Assembly: GCA_024235135.1 (NCBI GenBank)
Contig: JACKMZ010000001.1
Span: 124,001-188,000 of the forward strand
DNA from: Gammaproteobacteria bacterium
GTDB lineage: Bacteria > Pseudomonadota > Gammaproteobacteria > Competibacterales > Competibacteraceae
Length of the DNA: 64,000 nt
Direction: 5' to 3'
Shown one piece after another: positions 26,686 through 35,722 of this stretch. How positions within the stretch are numbered: position 1 is the first letter of the stretch; the number at the start of each line of letters is the position of its first letter. The position numbers and the translations under genes were made by a program. A model generated the notes under the pieces. The model was not told the origin of the DNA. It was given only the letters and a program-made list of their open reading frames with translations, and did no database searches.

Positions 26686-27732
26686 ATGAAGAGATTCATT
26701 GCTGGAACACTGTGCGCCACGGCGCTGTTGGCGGGCGGGGCGGCTTATGCCCAATCCGGTCCCCCCGCCATGCCGGTCAAGACCGCGGCGGTCAAGCAGG
26801 GCGAGGTAGTCAGCGAAATCACCGCGCTAGGAACGCTGCGATCCGAGGAAGCGGTGCTGATCCGTCCGGAAATCGCTGGACGGATCGAGACCATCCATTT
26901 TCAGGAAGGTCAAATCGTGCCCAAGGGGGCGCCCTTGGTGACGTTGGATCAATCCGAGCACCGCGCCCGCCTGGCGGGCAGCACGGCGGAGTTGGAATTG
27001 AGCCGGATCAGCTATCAGCGTTTGCAGGACCTGTATAACCAACGCTTGACCAGCCATCAGAATCTCGACGAGGCCAAGGCCAAGCTGGATGCCGCCCGTG
27101 CTCAGCAGACGTTGGATGAAGCCCTGCTGGACAAAACCGTCATCCGCGCGCCTTTTGCGGGCGTCGTCGGCTTGCGTCAGGTCAGCCCCGGCGCCTATGT
27201 GGAGGAAGGGCAGGATATCGCGGGATTCGGCAGCATCGGTTCCATGAAGCTGGACTTTCGGGTGCCCGAGGTCTATCTGTCCAAGCTCGCGGTCGATCAG
27301 TCCGTGGCGATACAACTGGACGCCTACCCCGATGAAACCTTCACGGGCGCTGTCTACGCCATCGACCCGGCCATCGATCCGGAAACCCGCACGGTGTTGT
27401 TGCGCGCGCGCCTGCCCAATCCCGAGAAGCGGCTGCGGCCCGGCATGTTCGCGCGCCTGACCCTGACCGTGGCGCAGCGGCCCAATGCGTTGTTGGTGCC
27501 GGAACAGGCGATCGTCCCCATGGGGGACAAGAGCTTCGTGTTCCGCGTGGTGGAGGGCAAGGCCGCCCTGACGCCGGTCACGGTGGGCGAACGGCAGCCG
27601 GGTCAAGTCGAAATCAGCGCCGGCCTGAACCAGGGCGATCAGGTGATCACCGATGGACAGATCAAGATCTTCGACGGCGCTCCGGTGACCGTCATGGAAC
27701 AGCCGGCTCAGTCGCCGGCGGCGGGGGGGTAA
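26686..27732 (+). CDS. RND efflux periplasmic adaptor (membrane fusion protein)
   Basis: A 348-residue AcrA/MexE-type adaptor with a signal peptide (KRFIAGTLCATALLAGGAAYA). It shows a lipoyl half-motif (EAVLIRPEIAGRIETIHFQEGQIVPKG would be strand 1; the return is DKTVIRAPFAGVVGLR), a helical hairpin between them, a beta-barrel part (DPETRTVLLRARLPNP) and a membrane-proximal end. It lacks the lipobox of AcrA. Stop and next start are separated by 3 bp, so it is co-translated with the pump. It should bridge the inner-membrane pump to a TolC-like outer channel, which is not encoded here. Confidence 0.93.
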   Translation: MKRFIAGTLCATALLAGGAAYAQSGPPAMPVKTAAVKQGEVVSEITALGTLRSEEAVLIRPEIAGRIETIHFQEGQIVPKGAPLVTLDQSEHRARLAGSTAELELSRISYQRLQDLYNQRLTSHQNLDEAKAKLDAARAQQTLDEALLDKTVIRAPFAGVVGLRQVSPGAYVEEGQDIAGFGSIGSMKLDFRVPEVYLSKLAVDQSVAIQLDAYPDETFTGAVYAIDPAIDPETRTVLLRARLPNPEKRLRPGMFARLTLTVAQRPNALLVPEQAIVPMGDKSFVFRVVEGKAALTPVTVGERQPGQVEISAGLNQGDQVITDGQIKIFDGAPVTVMEQPAQSPAAGG

Positions 27733-27735
27733 CCG

Positions 27736-30700
27736 ATGTTATTGCCGGAACTCTCCATCCGCCGTCCGGTACTGGCCACGGTCATGAGCCTGACGGTGAT
27801 CCTGGTCGGTCTGATCGGCTACCAGCGCCTGCCCGTGCGCGAGTACCCCAACATCGATGCGCCGATCGTCTCGGTGCGCACCGTCTATCCGGGGGCCAGC
27901 GCGGAAATCATGGAATCGCAGGTCACCAAACCGCTGGAAGACTCCCTGGCCGGCATCGAAGGGATCAAGACCATCAAATCGGTCAGCCGCGAGGAGGTCA
28001 GTCAGATCACGGTCGAATTGGTCACCGAGCGCGATGTCGATGCGGCCGCCAACGACGTGCGCGACCGCGTGGCGCGGGTGCGCGGCGTGTTGCCGGACGA
28101 GACCGACGATCCGGTGGTGGCCAAGGTCGAGGCCGACGCGCAGGCGGTGATCTGGCTGGCTTTTTCCAGCGACCGGCACAATGCCTTGGAAATCACCGAC
28201 TACGCCGACCGCTATGTGGTGGATACCTTGCAGACTTTGCCCGGCGTGGCCAGTGTCATCATCGGTGGCGAACGTCGCTATGCCATGCGCCTGTGGCTGG
28301 ATCGGGATCGACTGGCGGCCTACGGTCTGACGGTGCAGGATGTGGAAAACGCTCTGCGGGATCAGAACGTCGACGTGCCATCCGGGCGCATCGAGAGTCA
28401 CCAACGGGAGTTCTCGGTGTTGACCTCGTCGGATCTGCGCACCCCCGAACAATTCAATTCGCTGATTCTGAAAGACGCCAAGGGCTATCCGATTCGGCTC
28501 AAGGATGTCGGCCGGGCCGAACTGGGCGCCGAGGACGAGCGCAACGCGGTGCGGGTGAACGGCAATCCGGCCGTGGGCCTGGGAGTCGTCAAACAGTCCA
28601 CCGCCAATACGCTGAGCGTCGCCCAGTCGGTGCGGGCGCTGGTGCCGAGCATTGAAGCGAGCTTGCCGAAGGGCATGAAACTGGCCGTGGCCTACGACGG
28701 TTCGGTCTTCATCGAGAAATCCATCGAAGCGGTGTATCACACCATGCTGGAGGCGTTGGTGCTGGTCGTGGTGGTGATCTTTTTGTTCCTGCGCAACTGG
28801 CGAGCCACGTTGATTCCCTTCGTCACGATTCCCGTTTCGTTGATCGGGTCGTTCGTGTTTCTGTATATCTTCGGTTTCACCATCAATATTCTGACCCTGC
28901 TGGGACTGGTGCTGGCCATCGGGCTGGTGGTGGACGACGCCATCGTCATGCTGGAAAACATCCACCGCCATATCGAGGAGGGGGTTCCCCCGTTTCAGGC
29001 GGCTGTGCAGGGTTCCCGCGAGATCGCTTTCGCGGTGCTCGCCATGACCGTTACCTTGGCGGCGGTGTTCGCGCCGCTGGCCTTCATGACCGGCAACACC
29101 GGCCGTCTGTTCACTGAATTCGCGTTGACCGTGTCGGCGGCGGTGTTGGTGTCGGGCTTCGTGGCGCTTTCCCTGACCCCCATGATGTGTTCCAAATTGT
29201 TGCATCACGAAGCCCGGCACAACTGGTTCTACAATGTTTCGGAACGTTTTCTGGTGGGCATGCGCAACGGCTATCACGGCTTGTTGCTCCGCACCTTGCG
29301 TCTGCGCTGGCTGATGATGCTGCTGTTCGCCGCGACCACGACCGCCGCCGGCTATTTGTTCGTCAACCTCAAATCCGAACTCGCCCCCCTGGAGGATCGC
29401 GGCATCCTCATCGGCGTGATGGTCGCGCCGGAGGGTTCGACCCTGGAATATACCGACGGCTATGCCCGTCAGGCCGAGGGGTTCCTCAAGGCCATTCCCG
29501 AAGTGATCAGCTATTTTTCCGTGGTCGCGCCGGGTTTGGAGAAACCCAATCCGGTGACCAGCGCGCTGTTCTTCGTGCGTCTGAAACCGTGGGAAGAACG
29601 CACCCGCAGCCAGCAAGCCATCGCCCGCGAATTGGCGCCCAAGCTGTTCATGGGGATGCCGGGCGTGCTGGCCTTTCCCATCAATCCACCTTCCCTGGGT
29701 CAGAGTTTCCGCAATCCGGCGGTGCAGTACGTGATTCAGGCCAACTCCTACGCCGAACTGCAACAGATGGTGGATAAGATTATGGCCAAAACCCGGACCT
29801 ATCCGGGCATGACCAACGTGGACAGCGACCTGCGCCTCAACAAACCGCAGCTTTCGGTCGCGCTGAAACGCGACAAGATCGCCGACGTGGGGGCGGATGT
29901 GGAGGCGATCGGCCGCACGCTGGAATCCCTGTTGGGCGGGCGGCAGGTGACGCGCTTCAAGCGGGAGGGCGAGCAGTACGACGTGATCGTGCAATTGGCG
30001 GATCGGGACCGGCAGCGTCCCGCCGACCTCACCGCCATCTTCGTGCGGGGCCGTAACGGTGAACTGGTGCAGCTGTCGAATCTGGTGGAAGTCAAGGAGA
30101 CGGTCGCGCCCAAGGAACTGAATCATTTTAACCGCCTGCGGGCCGCCACCATCTCGGCCAGCGTCGCGCCCGGCTATGCGCTGGGGGACGTGCTGAAATT
30201 CATGGACCGCACCGTCGCGGAGGAACTGGGTCCGAACACCTTGACCGCCTTGGATGGACAATCGCGTGAATTCCGGGAATCCGGGGCCACGCTGTACGTG
30301 ACCTTCGGCCTGGCGTTGGCCTTCATCTATCTGGTGTTGTCCGCCCAATTCGAGAGCTTCGTCTCGCCCCTGGTGATCATGCTGACCGTGCCACTGGCCA
30401 TCACCGGCGCGCTGCTGGCGCTGAACCTGACCGGCGGCACGCTCAATGTGTACAGCCAAATCGGCCTGGTGATGCTGGTCGGCCTGATCACCAAGCACGG
30501 TATTCTCATCGTCGAATTCGCCAATCAGCTACGGGAACAGGGGCAGGATAAGTTCGCGGCGGTTACCGAAGCCGCCAGTCTGCGTCTGCGTCCCATTCTG
30601 ATGACCACGGCGGCGATGGTGCTGGGGGCCATACCCTTGGCGCTGGCCACCGGCGCGGGCGCGGAAAGTCGCCAGCAGATCGGTTGGGTGATTGTCGGGG

Positions 30701-30834
30701 GCCTGTTGTTCGGCACCTTGTTGACTCTGTTCGTGGTGCCGACCGCCTATACCCTGCTGGTGCGAAAGCACGCGCCCGTGGCAACGCCCGATGAAGGAAC
30801 CCCGGCTGCATCCAAACAGGCCCATGCCTTCTGA
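27736..30834 (+). CDS. RND multidrug efflux transporter, HAE-1 family
   Basis: A 1032-residue proton-driven inner-membrane pump. The N-terminus has the usual LPELSIRRPVLATVMSL; the proton relay Asp pair is in LVVDDAIVMLENI in TM4, and the relay Lys is in GLITKHGILIVEFANQLR in TM10. Two large periplasmic loops follow TM1 and TM7 and the length is standard. It forms an operon with the adaptor and no local outer-membrane gene. Substrate range cannot be read from sequence, and no local TetR/MarR regulator is present. Confidence 0.95.
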   Translation: MLLPELSIRRPVLATVMSLTVILVGLIGYQRLPVREYPNIDAPIVSVRTVYPGASAEIMESQVTKPLEDSLAGIEGIKTIKSVSREEVSQITVELVTERDVDAAANDVRDRVARVRGVLPDETDDPVVAKVEADAQAVIWLAFSSDRHNALEITDYADRYVVDTLQTLPGVASVIIGGERRYAMRLWLDRDRLAAYGLTVQDVENALRDQNVDVPSGRIESHQREFSVLTSSDLRTPEQFNSLILKDAKGYPIRLKDVGRAELGAEDERNAVRVNGNPAVGLGVVKQSTANTLSVAQSVRALVPSIEASLPKGMKLAVAYDGSVFIEKSIEAVYHTMLEALVLVVVVIFLFLRNWRATLIPFVTIPVSLIGSFVFLYIFGFTINILTLLGLVLAIGLVVDDAIVMLENIHRHIEEGVPPFQAAVQGSREIAFAVLAMTVTLAAVFAPLAFMTGNTGRLFTEFALTVSAAVLVSGFVALSLTPMMCSKLLHHEARHNWFYNVSERFLVGMRNGYHGLLLRTLRLRWLMMLLFAATTTAAGYLFVNLKSELAPLEDRGILIGVMVAPEGSTLEYTDGYARQAEGFLKAIPEVISYFSVVAPGLEKPNPVTSALFFVRLKPWEERTRSQQAIARELAPKLFMGMPGVLAFPINPPSLGQSFRNPAVQYVIQANSYAELQQMVDKIMAKTRTYPGMTNVDSDLRLNKPQLSVALKRDKIADVGADVEAIGRTLESLLGGRQVTRFKREGEQYDVIVQLADRDRQRPADLTAIFVRGRNGELVQLSNLVEVKETVAPKELNHFNRLRAATISASVAPGYALGDVLKFMDRTVAEELGPNTLTALDGQSREFRESGATLYVTFGLALAFIYLVLSAQFESFVSPLVIMLTVPLAITGALLALNLTGGTLNVYSQIGLVMLVGLITKHGILIVEFANQLREQGQDKFAAVTEAASLRLRPILMTTAAMVLGAIPLALATGAGAESRQQIGWVIVGGLLFGTLLTLFVVPTAYTLLVRKHAPVATPDEGTPAASKQAHAF

Positions 30835-30893
30835 GCGAGGTCGAAATCGAGTAATGGGTCGACGGGCCGAATAGCTCGGGTTTTCCCTGTCAT

Positions 30894-30916
30894 CCCCTCT
30901 CCCGCCGGGAGAGGGG
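30894..30916. terminator. Perfect hairpin between convergent genes
   Basis: CCCCTCTCCC (30894-30903) and GGGAGAGGGG (30907-30916) form a 10-bp stem with a 3-nt GCC loop. It lies between the RND gene and the minus-strand epimerase gene, so it may stop both transcripts, although U-tracts are absent. It shares its core with the hairpin at 22144. Confidence 0.5.
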
Positions 30917-30941
30917 CGTACTCCCTCCGGATACGGGTTGG

Positions 30942-31841
30942 TCAATCCTGATAAGCCCGCCAGGTTTCGTAATAGGTCGCCACTTCATCGACCAAACCAC
31001 CGTGCTTCGGTTGCCAACCCAGCAGGCGTGCCGCCTTGCGTGCGTCCACGTGTTGATCCAAGGTCAGGCACTCGGCGAAATCGCCGAGGGTTTGGGCGGC
31101 TTCCGCAACCGGTACGCATTGCGCCGGGGAGGAGCAACCCGCCACCTTGGCGATCGCCTGGACCATTTCGCCGACACTGTGGCGGGAATGGTCGGTGAAA
31201 TTGAAGGCTTCTCCGGCCAGGCCGCTTTCCGCCACACTGACATAGCCCGCCGCCAGATCGTCGATATGCACCATGGCCCAACGTTGCTCGCCGGTGCCGA
31301 TGATCTGCAATGCGTTGTTCTGAGCCCCGCCGAACCACATCCCGGTCAAGCCGCCTCGCCGCCCATACACGCAGCCGGGCCGTACGACCAGCCCCCGCAC
31401 ATTCTTGGCTTGCAGCACCCGTTGTTCCGTGGCCGGGCGTGCCGTCACCAAGTTGGGCGGGTTCAACGGCGTGGTCTCGTCGACCTGTTGTCCACCGGTA
31501 TCGCCAAATACCCATACGCCGCTGGTATAGATCAAGGTTTTCGGTTGCGCGCCGCTCGTGGCCGTCGCCAGCATCGCCTCCACCGCCTGGCGATCGAGAT
31601 CGAAGGTGTTGGCTTGATAGTCGACCGCCGCGTGGATCAAGACCGAACAACTTTCCATGATGGCCCGATAGCCTTCCGGTTGTTGCAACGTACCGGTAAC
31701 GGGATGGATCTCGTGGCGGGCGATGCGCGTGGCTTTGGCGGAATTCCGCACCAGCCCCCATACTTCGTGACCGGCCCGGCGCATGGCTAGAGCGACTTGG
31801 AAACCGATGTAACCGGTGACGCCGGTAATGAAGACTTTCAT
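30942..31841 (-). CDS. NAD(P)-dependent epimerase/dehydratase-like protein (extended/atypical SDR)
   Basis: A 299-residue Rossmann protein starting MKVFITGVTGYIGFQVALAM with GxxGxxG intact. The central strand ends in LIHAAVDYQA and LIYTSGVWVFGDT, where Ser/Thr of the active site would sit. The usual YxxxK is not evident (the matching stretch reads ARPATEQRVL), so it is either an atypical SDR or catalytically altered. VVRPGCVYGRRGG and WAMVHIDDLAAGYVSV are typical extended-SDR substrate/cofactor segments. An ATG at 31922 is in frame but adds unconserved residues; the chosen start has GGGG upstream. Confidence 0.82.
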   Translation of the reverse strand: MKVFITGVTGYIGFQVALAMRRAGHEVWGLVRNSAKATRIARHEIHPVTGTLQQPEGYRAIMESCSVLIHAAVDYQANTFDLDRQAVEAMLATATSGAQPKTLIYTSGVWVFGDTGGQQVDETTPLNPPNLVTARPATEQRVLQAKNVRGLVVRPGCVYGRRGGLTGMWFGGAQNNALQIIGTGEQRWAMVHIDDLAAGYVSVAESGLAGEAFNFTDHSRHSVGEMVQAIAKVAGCSSPAQCVPVAEAAQTLGDFAECLTLDQHVDARKAARLLGWQPKHGGLVDEVATYYETWRAYQD

Positions 31842-32116
31842 AATGCCCCCGTGTTCAAGTAGGGTGAAAGGGAATCGAGGTGCGACGAGAGCGGCGCGAG
31901 ACGGATGGACCGCCCTGTCCACCCCGACTGACAGCGCGTAGGCGAACAGCTACAATCATGGACTACAGGGATGGAGCTAAGACATCTTGCCAACCACTCG
32001 CGTTCCGGGCGTGAGTTGGCGCGCGCCGTATGATGCAGAGCATCGGGAAGGAGACGTTTTGCATACTCGGACGGAGGGCGGTGGTTCGCCTCGGCGGGCG
32101 GGTCAGACCAATAATA

Positions 32117-33043
32117 ATGCAAATGCGATGGCGCGGTAGCTTTTCGTTTTTCTTCGGCCTTTTTTTCTGCGCGTTGGCCGGTTCGGCAGAGGCCAGTCCC
32201 GCAGGTCAGCCCACTTTCGCATTCCGCCTGGGCGTCATTGCGGAAAAGGCTGACCGGCCAGCGGAAACGCTCCGTCAATACAGCGCACTACAAGCTTATT
32301 TCAATGCCCAGTCGGGCCGTCGCGATCTTCGAATCGAACTGGTCGTGGCGCGCGATATTCCAGAGATGATCAGTCAATTCGCGCAGGCGACCGTTGACGC
32401 TGTCCTGGAAAGTGTCATGCCGGTTTTGATCATCGAACGGCATAGCTCGGCCCTGGAACCGGTGCTATTGGCTTGGCGCGATGGGTTGCGCCAGTACCAA
32501 TCCCTGTTTTTCGTCCGCCAGGATAGCTCGATCAACGCCTTGAACGACCTGCAAGGGCATACCCTGGCCTTTGCCTCGGACCGTTCCAGCGCGGCCTTCC
32601 TGGTGCCTCTGGCCGTCCTGCGGGAAGCGGGTATGTCAGTGCGGCCAACCGCCGATACCCTGGCATCGGCCTCCGCCGTGCGGTATGTCTTCGCTGGAAG
32701 AGAACTGAATCAGGCTTATTGGGTACAGCGGGGCAGGGTCGACGCCGGCGCTTTCAAGGATAGCGATTGGGAACAGGTGCCGTGGGTGGTGCGCAAGGAT
32801 TTACGAGTCATCGCGCAAACGCCGGCGCTGCCCAATTGGCTACTCGCGTTTCGTTCGGATCTCGACCCACGCATCGTGCAGGCTATCGGCAGGATTCTTC
32901 TGGACATGCATAAGGACACGACGGGACAGGATGCCTTGCGGGCGGCGGGCCACATCACCAAATTCGAACTGTTGCAAGATACCGATCTGGCCGCAGTGGA
33001 TTATTGGCGACAACGGCTGAAATACGTGGACTCCGTGCCATGA
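32117..33043 (+). CDS. PhnD-like periplasmic binding protein, paired with the GGDEF-EAL gene
   Basis: A 308-residue protein with signal peptide MQMRWRGSFSFFFGLFFCAL, cut near AEA. The mature part reads like a phosphonate/phosphate-type (PhnD, PF12974) binding protein: FRLGVIAEKAD at the start, YFNAQSGRRDLRIELVVARD, then LNDLQGHTLAFASDRSSAAFLVPLAVLREAG, a typical second-lobe strand-helix. No ABC permease or ATPase follows; instead the ATG of a membrane GGDEF-EAL gene overlaps the stop. Inference: it delivers a ligand signal to that protein rather than feeding a transporter. Upstream ATGs at 32030 and 32123 are alternatives. Confidence 0.82.
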   Translation: MQMRWRGSFSFFFGLFFCALAGSAEASPAGQPTFAFRLGVIAEKADRPAETLRQYSALQAYFNAQSGRRDLRIELVVARDIPEMISQFAQATVDAVLESVMPVLIIERHSSALEPVLLAWRDGLRQYQSLFFVRQDSSINALNDLQGHTLAFASDRSSAAFLVPLAVLREAGMSVRPTADTLASASAVRYVFAGRELNQAYWVQRGRVDAGAFKDSDWEQVPWVVRKDLRVIAQTPALPNWLLAFRSDLDPRIVQAIGRILLDMHKDTTGQDALRAAGHITKFELLQDTDLAAVDYWRQRLKYVDSVP

Positions 33044-35529
33044 AGCTGCGTATCAGCACCAAATACTCGCTGTTCTCGGCGGTCTTGCTGGCCGCCGTGG
33101 CGACAGTATTGCTGCTGACCGCCAGCTCGCTGTTTCTGAACCAGTTGGATATCACTCAGGTTCGGTTACAGGAGGCCATCAGAAGCGGGTTGACGCTCAA
33201 CGAAGAGCAGGCGTTGCTACGCAGCGCCGATTATCTGAGCGATCGCTTGTTCGAGCCCGCGCACGCGCTCGATGTCGCCGGTTTGAACGAGGAAATCGCG
33301 CAAATCAGTCGTTGGCTGCCCGTTACGTCCTTTCTGATCCTGGACCGGGACGGCGCCGTGTTGACCGATGGCAGCGAAGCCAATCCCCGTTACGGAGACC
33401 GCATTCAACTGCCTTCGGGGCCGGTTTATTTCCCGCCCTCCATCCGCCGGACTAAGGAAGGTCCCGAGATCAGCTTCACGATCGGTTATCGGGGAATGAT
33501 TGCCGGTTTCGCCCAGATTATCGTGACCGACGTGGCGTTCCGGGAATCCCTGGCGGGACTGGAAAACACCCTGCGTCAACACCGCGCCCGAGCCGGCGAT
33601 TCCCTGTTTTGGCTGGCCATACTGACGGCGATAGCCATCCTGCTTCTGGGGATGCTGCTGCGCTGGCACTTATCCAGAACCCTGTCACAGCCCCTCCGGC
33701 AGATGAACGCGGCCGCCCGGCAGTTCGCCACGGGCGATTTGAAGGCTCAACTGCCGGTCTATTCCCAGGACGAAATCGGCGATCTGGCGCGCTCATTGAA
33801 CAAAATGGCGCACGACCTGCGCAAAAGCAACGATACGTTGATCAAATCGCAGGAAATCGCCGGCCTGGGTAGTTGGGAATGGGATTCCTCAAATCAGCGA
33901 TTGTTCTGGTCGGAGCAGATTTATCGTTTGTTTGGGGTCGAGCGGGACCAATTCGAACCGACTTTGGAGAATGTGCTACCGCTGGTCAAACAGGCCGAAC
34001 GGGAACAGGTCGTTCGCTTGTTCCGGTCCCGTAGCCTGGTCGAGCCCGTGGATGCCGAATTTACCATTCAGCGGGCGGATGGCATGGAACGCGTGCTGCA
34101 TCTGCGCGGCGAACCGGTCATGAACTCGCAGCACGGCGTCGTCCATGTCGTGGGCACTTTGCAGGACATCACCGAACGCCGGCAGGTGCAACAGCAACTG
34201 GCCTATCTGGCCAATTACGACACCCTGACCCACCTGCCCAACCGTTATCTGTTCCAGGATCGCTTGTTGCAAACCTTGCGGCGCGCCGACCGCGAGGGCA
34301 CGCAGGCGGCATTGATGTTCATCGATCTCGACCAGTTCAAGGCCGTGAACGATGCGATGGGTCATGGCGCCGGCGATGATCTGCTCAAACTCGTCTCCGC
34401 CCGGTTGTTGGGAACCCTGCGCGCCAGCGATACCGTGGCCCGGTTAGGAGGCGACGAGTTCACCGTGTTGCTGGAGAACGTCGACCATCCCAACGATGTG
34501 GCGGCGATCGCGGAAAAAATTCTGGCGGTGCTCAATCAAAGTTTCATGTTGGGCAATCGTGAGGTGTTCATCTCGGGCAGCGTCGGCATCACGTTGTATC
34601 CCGCTGACGCCACCAACAGCGACGCCTTGCTGAAAAATGCCGATACGGCGATGTATCAAGCCAAGGAACGGGGTCGCAACAATTATTTCTTTTACACGTC
34701 CGAACTCAACGATCAGGCCCAGCGCCGATTGTCCTTGGAAAACAACCTGCGCGGCGCCTTCGCCCGACATGAGTTCGTATTGACGTATCAGCCCCAGATT
34801 TATCAGGAGTCGGGCAAGCTCATCGGCGTGGAAGCCTTGATCAGTTGGCGTTCCCAAGGCGAGTCCATACCGCCCAGCCGTTTCATTCCGATTCTGGAGG
34901 AGACGGGCCAGATCATCCCCATCGGCGAATGGGTGCTGGAGCAGGCTTGCCGTCAGACCCGTATCTGGCATGCGGAGGGGCTGCGCGATCTGCGCGTGGC
35001 GGTCAATCTTTCGTCGCGGCAACTGCAACAACGCGAATTTCTCACCACGCTGCAAGCGGTATTGCGTAAAACCGAACTAGCGGCGGAATTTCTGGAAATC
35101 GAGATCAACGAAAGCACCTTGCTGGATACCACCGTCGGTAACGCGGCCCTGAATCGTCTGCAGGACATCGGGGTGCGCCTGGCCATCGATGACTTCGGCA
35201 CGGGTTATTCGTCGCTGAGCTATTTGAAGCGGTTCTTCGTCGATGCCCTGAAAATCGATGGCTCGTTTATCCGCGACATCGTGACCGACGAAGACGATGC
35301 CGCGATCACCGCCGCGATCATCAGCCTCTGCGACAGCCTGGGTATAGACACCGTCGCCGAAGGCGTGGAGACCCAGGAGCAGTACGACTTTTTACGCCGG
35401 CAGGGGTGTCGGCTGATACAGGGTTATCTGATCAGCCGGCCGTTGCCGCCGGACGAATTGTACGATTGGGTGAAAACCAATTTCCGCGAACGGGAAGGTT
35501 TCCACTACTGGGGATTGGCAAGCGACTAA
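33040..35529 (+). CDS. Membrane GGDEF-EAL protein (c-di-GMP synthesis/degradation)
   Basis: An 829-residue sensor. Order: TM (about 8-35), periplasmic domain, TM (about 190-215), HAMP (LSQPLRQMNAAARQFATGDL), PAS (about 280-385, ending DITERRQ), GGDEF and EAL. The GGDEF motif RLGGDEFTVLLE is intact, with a product-inhibition RxxD (RASD) just before it. EAL residues are also intact: GVEALISW, EINESTLLD, DDFGTGYSSLSYLKRF, KIDGSF, AEGVET and QGYLISRPL. Both activities are therefore possible. ATG 33040 overlaps the stop of the PhnD-like gene by ATGA. A 7-bp hairpin (35532-35549) follows the stop but lacks a U-tract. Confidence 0.95.
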   Translation: MKLRISTKYSLFSAVLLAAVATVLLLTASSLFLNQLDITQVRLQEAIRSGLTLNEEQALLRSADYLSDRLFEPAHALDVAGLNEEIAQISRWLPVTSFLILDRDGAVLTDGSEANPRYGDRIQLPSGPVYFPPSIRRTKEGPEISFTIGYRGMIAGFAQIIVTDVAFRESLAGLENTLRQHRARAGDSLFWLAILTAIAILLLGMLLRWHLSRTLSQPLRQMNAAARQFATGDLKAQLPVYSQDEIGDLARSLNKMAHDLRKSNDTLIKSQEIAGLGSWEWDSSNQRLFWSEQIYRLFGVERDQFEPTLENVLPLVKQAEREQVVRLFRSRSLVEPVDAEFTIQRADGMERVLHLRGEPVMNSQHGVVHVVGTLQDITERRQVQQQLAYLANYDTLTHLPNRYLFQDRLLQTLRRADREGTQAALMFIDLDQFKAVNDAMGHGAGDDLLKLVSARLLGTLRASDTVARLGGDEFTVLLENVDHPNDVAAIAEKILAVLNQSFMLGNREVFISGSVGITLYPADATNSDALLKNADTAMYQAKERGRNNYFFYTSELNDQAQRRLSLENNLRGAFARHEFVLTYQPQIYQESGKLIGVEALISWRSQGESIPPSRFIPILEETGQIIPIGEWVLEQACRQTRIWHAEGLRDLRVAVNLSSRQLQQREFLTTLQAVLRKTELAAEFLEIEINESTLLDTTVGNAALNRLQDIGVRLAIDDFGTGYSSLSYLKRFFVDALKIDGSFIRDIVTDEDDAAITAAIISLCDSLGIDTVAEGVETQEQYDFLRRQGCRLIQGYLISRPLPPDELYDWVKTNFREREGFHYWGLASD

Positions 35530-35563
35530 GGTTCCTCGGAAGCGAGGAAACCAAGCGAGAAGC

Positions 35564-35600
35564 AAAAAAAGGCCGCGACCACCGGGGTGTCGATCGCGGC
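35564..35600 (-). terminator. Rho-independent terminator of the minus-strand operon
   Basis: Read on the minus strand, GCCGCGA (35600-35594) pairs with TCGCGGC (35578-35572) and is followed by seven U (35570-35564). It ends the operon that includes the PEP-enzyme fragment, binding protein and NACHT-ABC genes. Confidence 0.8.
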
Positions 35601-35722
35601 ATATGAGCGAATCGAAGAAGCAAATCAGGGGGCAGCGCCGCCCCACCGGGAACATAATCTAATCGTCCGATATTGCGGGAATATGACATGCCGGCGCCTT
35701 GGAAAACGAATCCCCGACATCC

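Noticed and set aside
27739..30498. A 919-codon frame antiparallel to the RND pump gene
   Set aside because: Gln/His-rich shadow typical of the opposite strand of a GC-rich membrane protein gene; no domain.
35532..35549. TTCCTCG-GAAG-CGAGGAA hairpin as terminator of the GGDEF-EAL gene
   Set aside because: Good stem but no U-tract on the plus strand; mentioned only within the gene entry.
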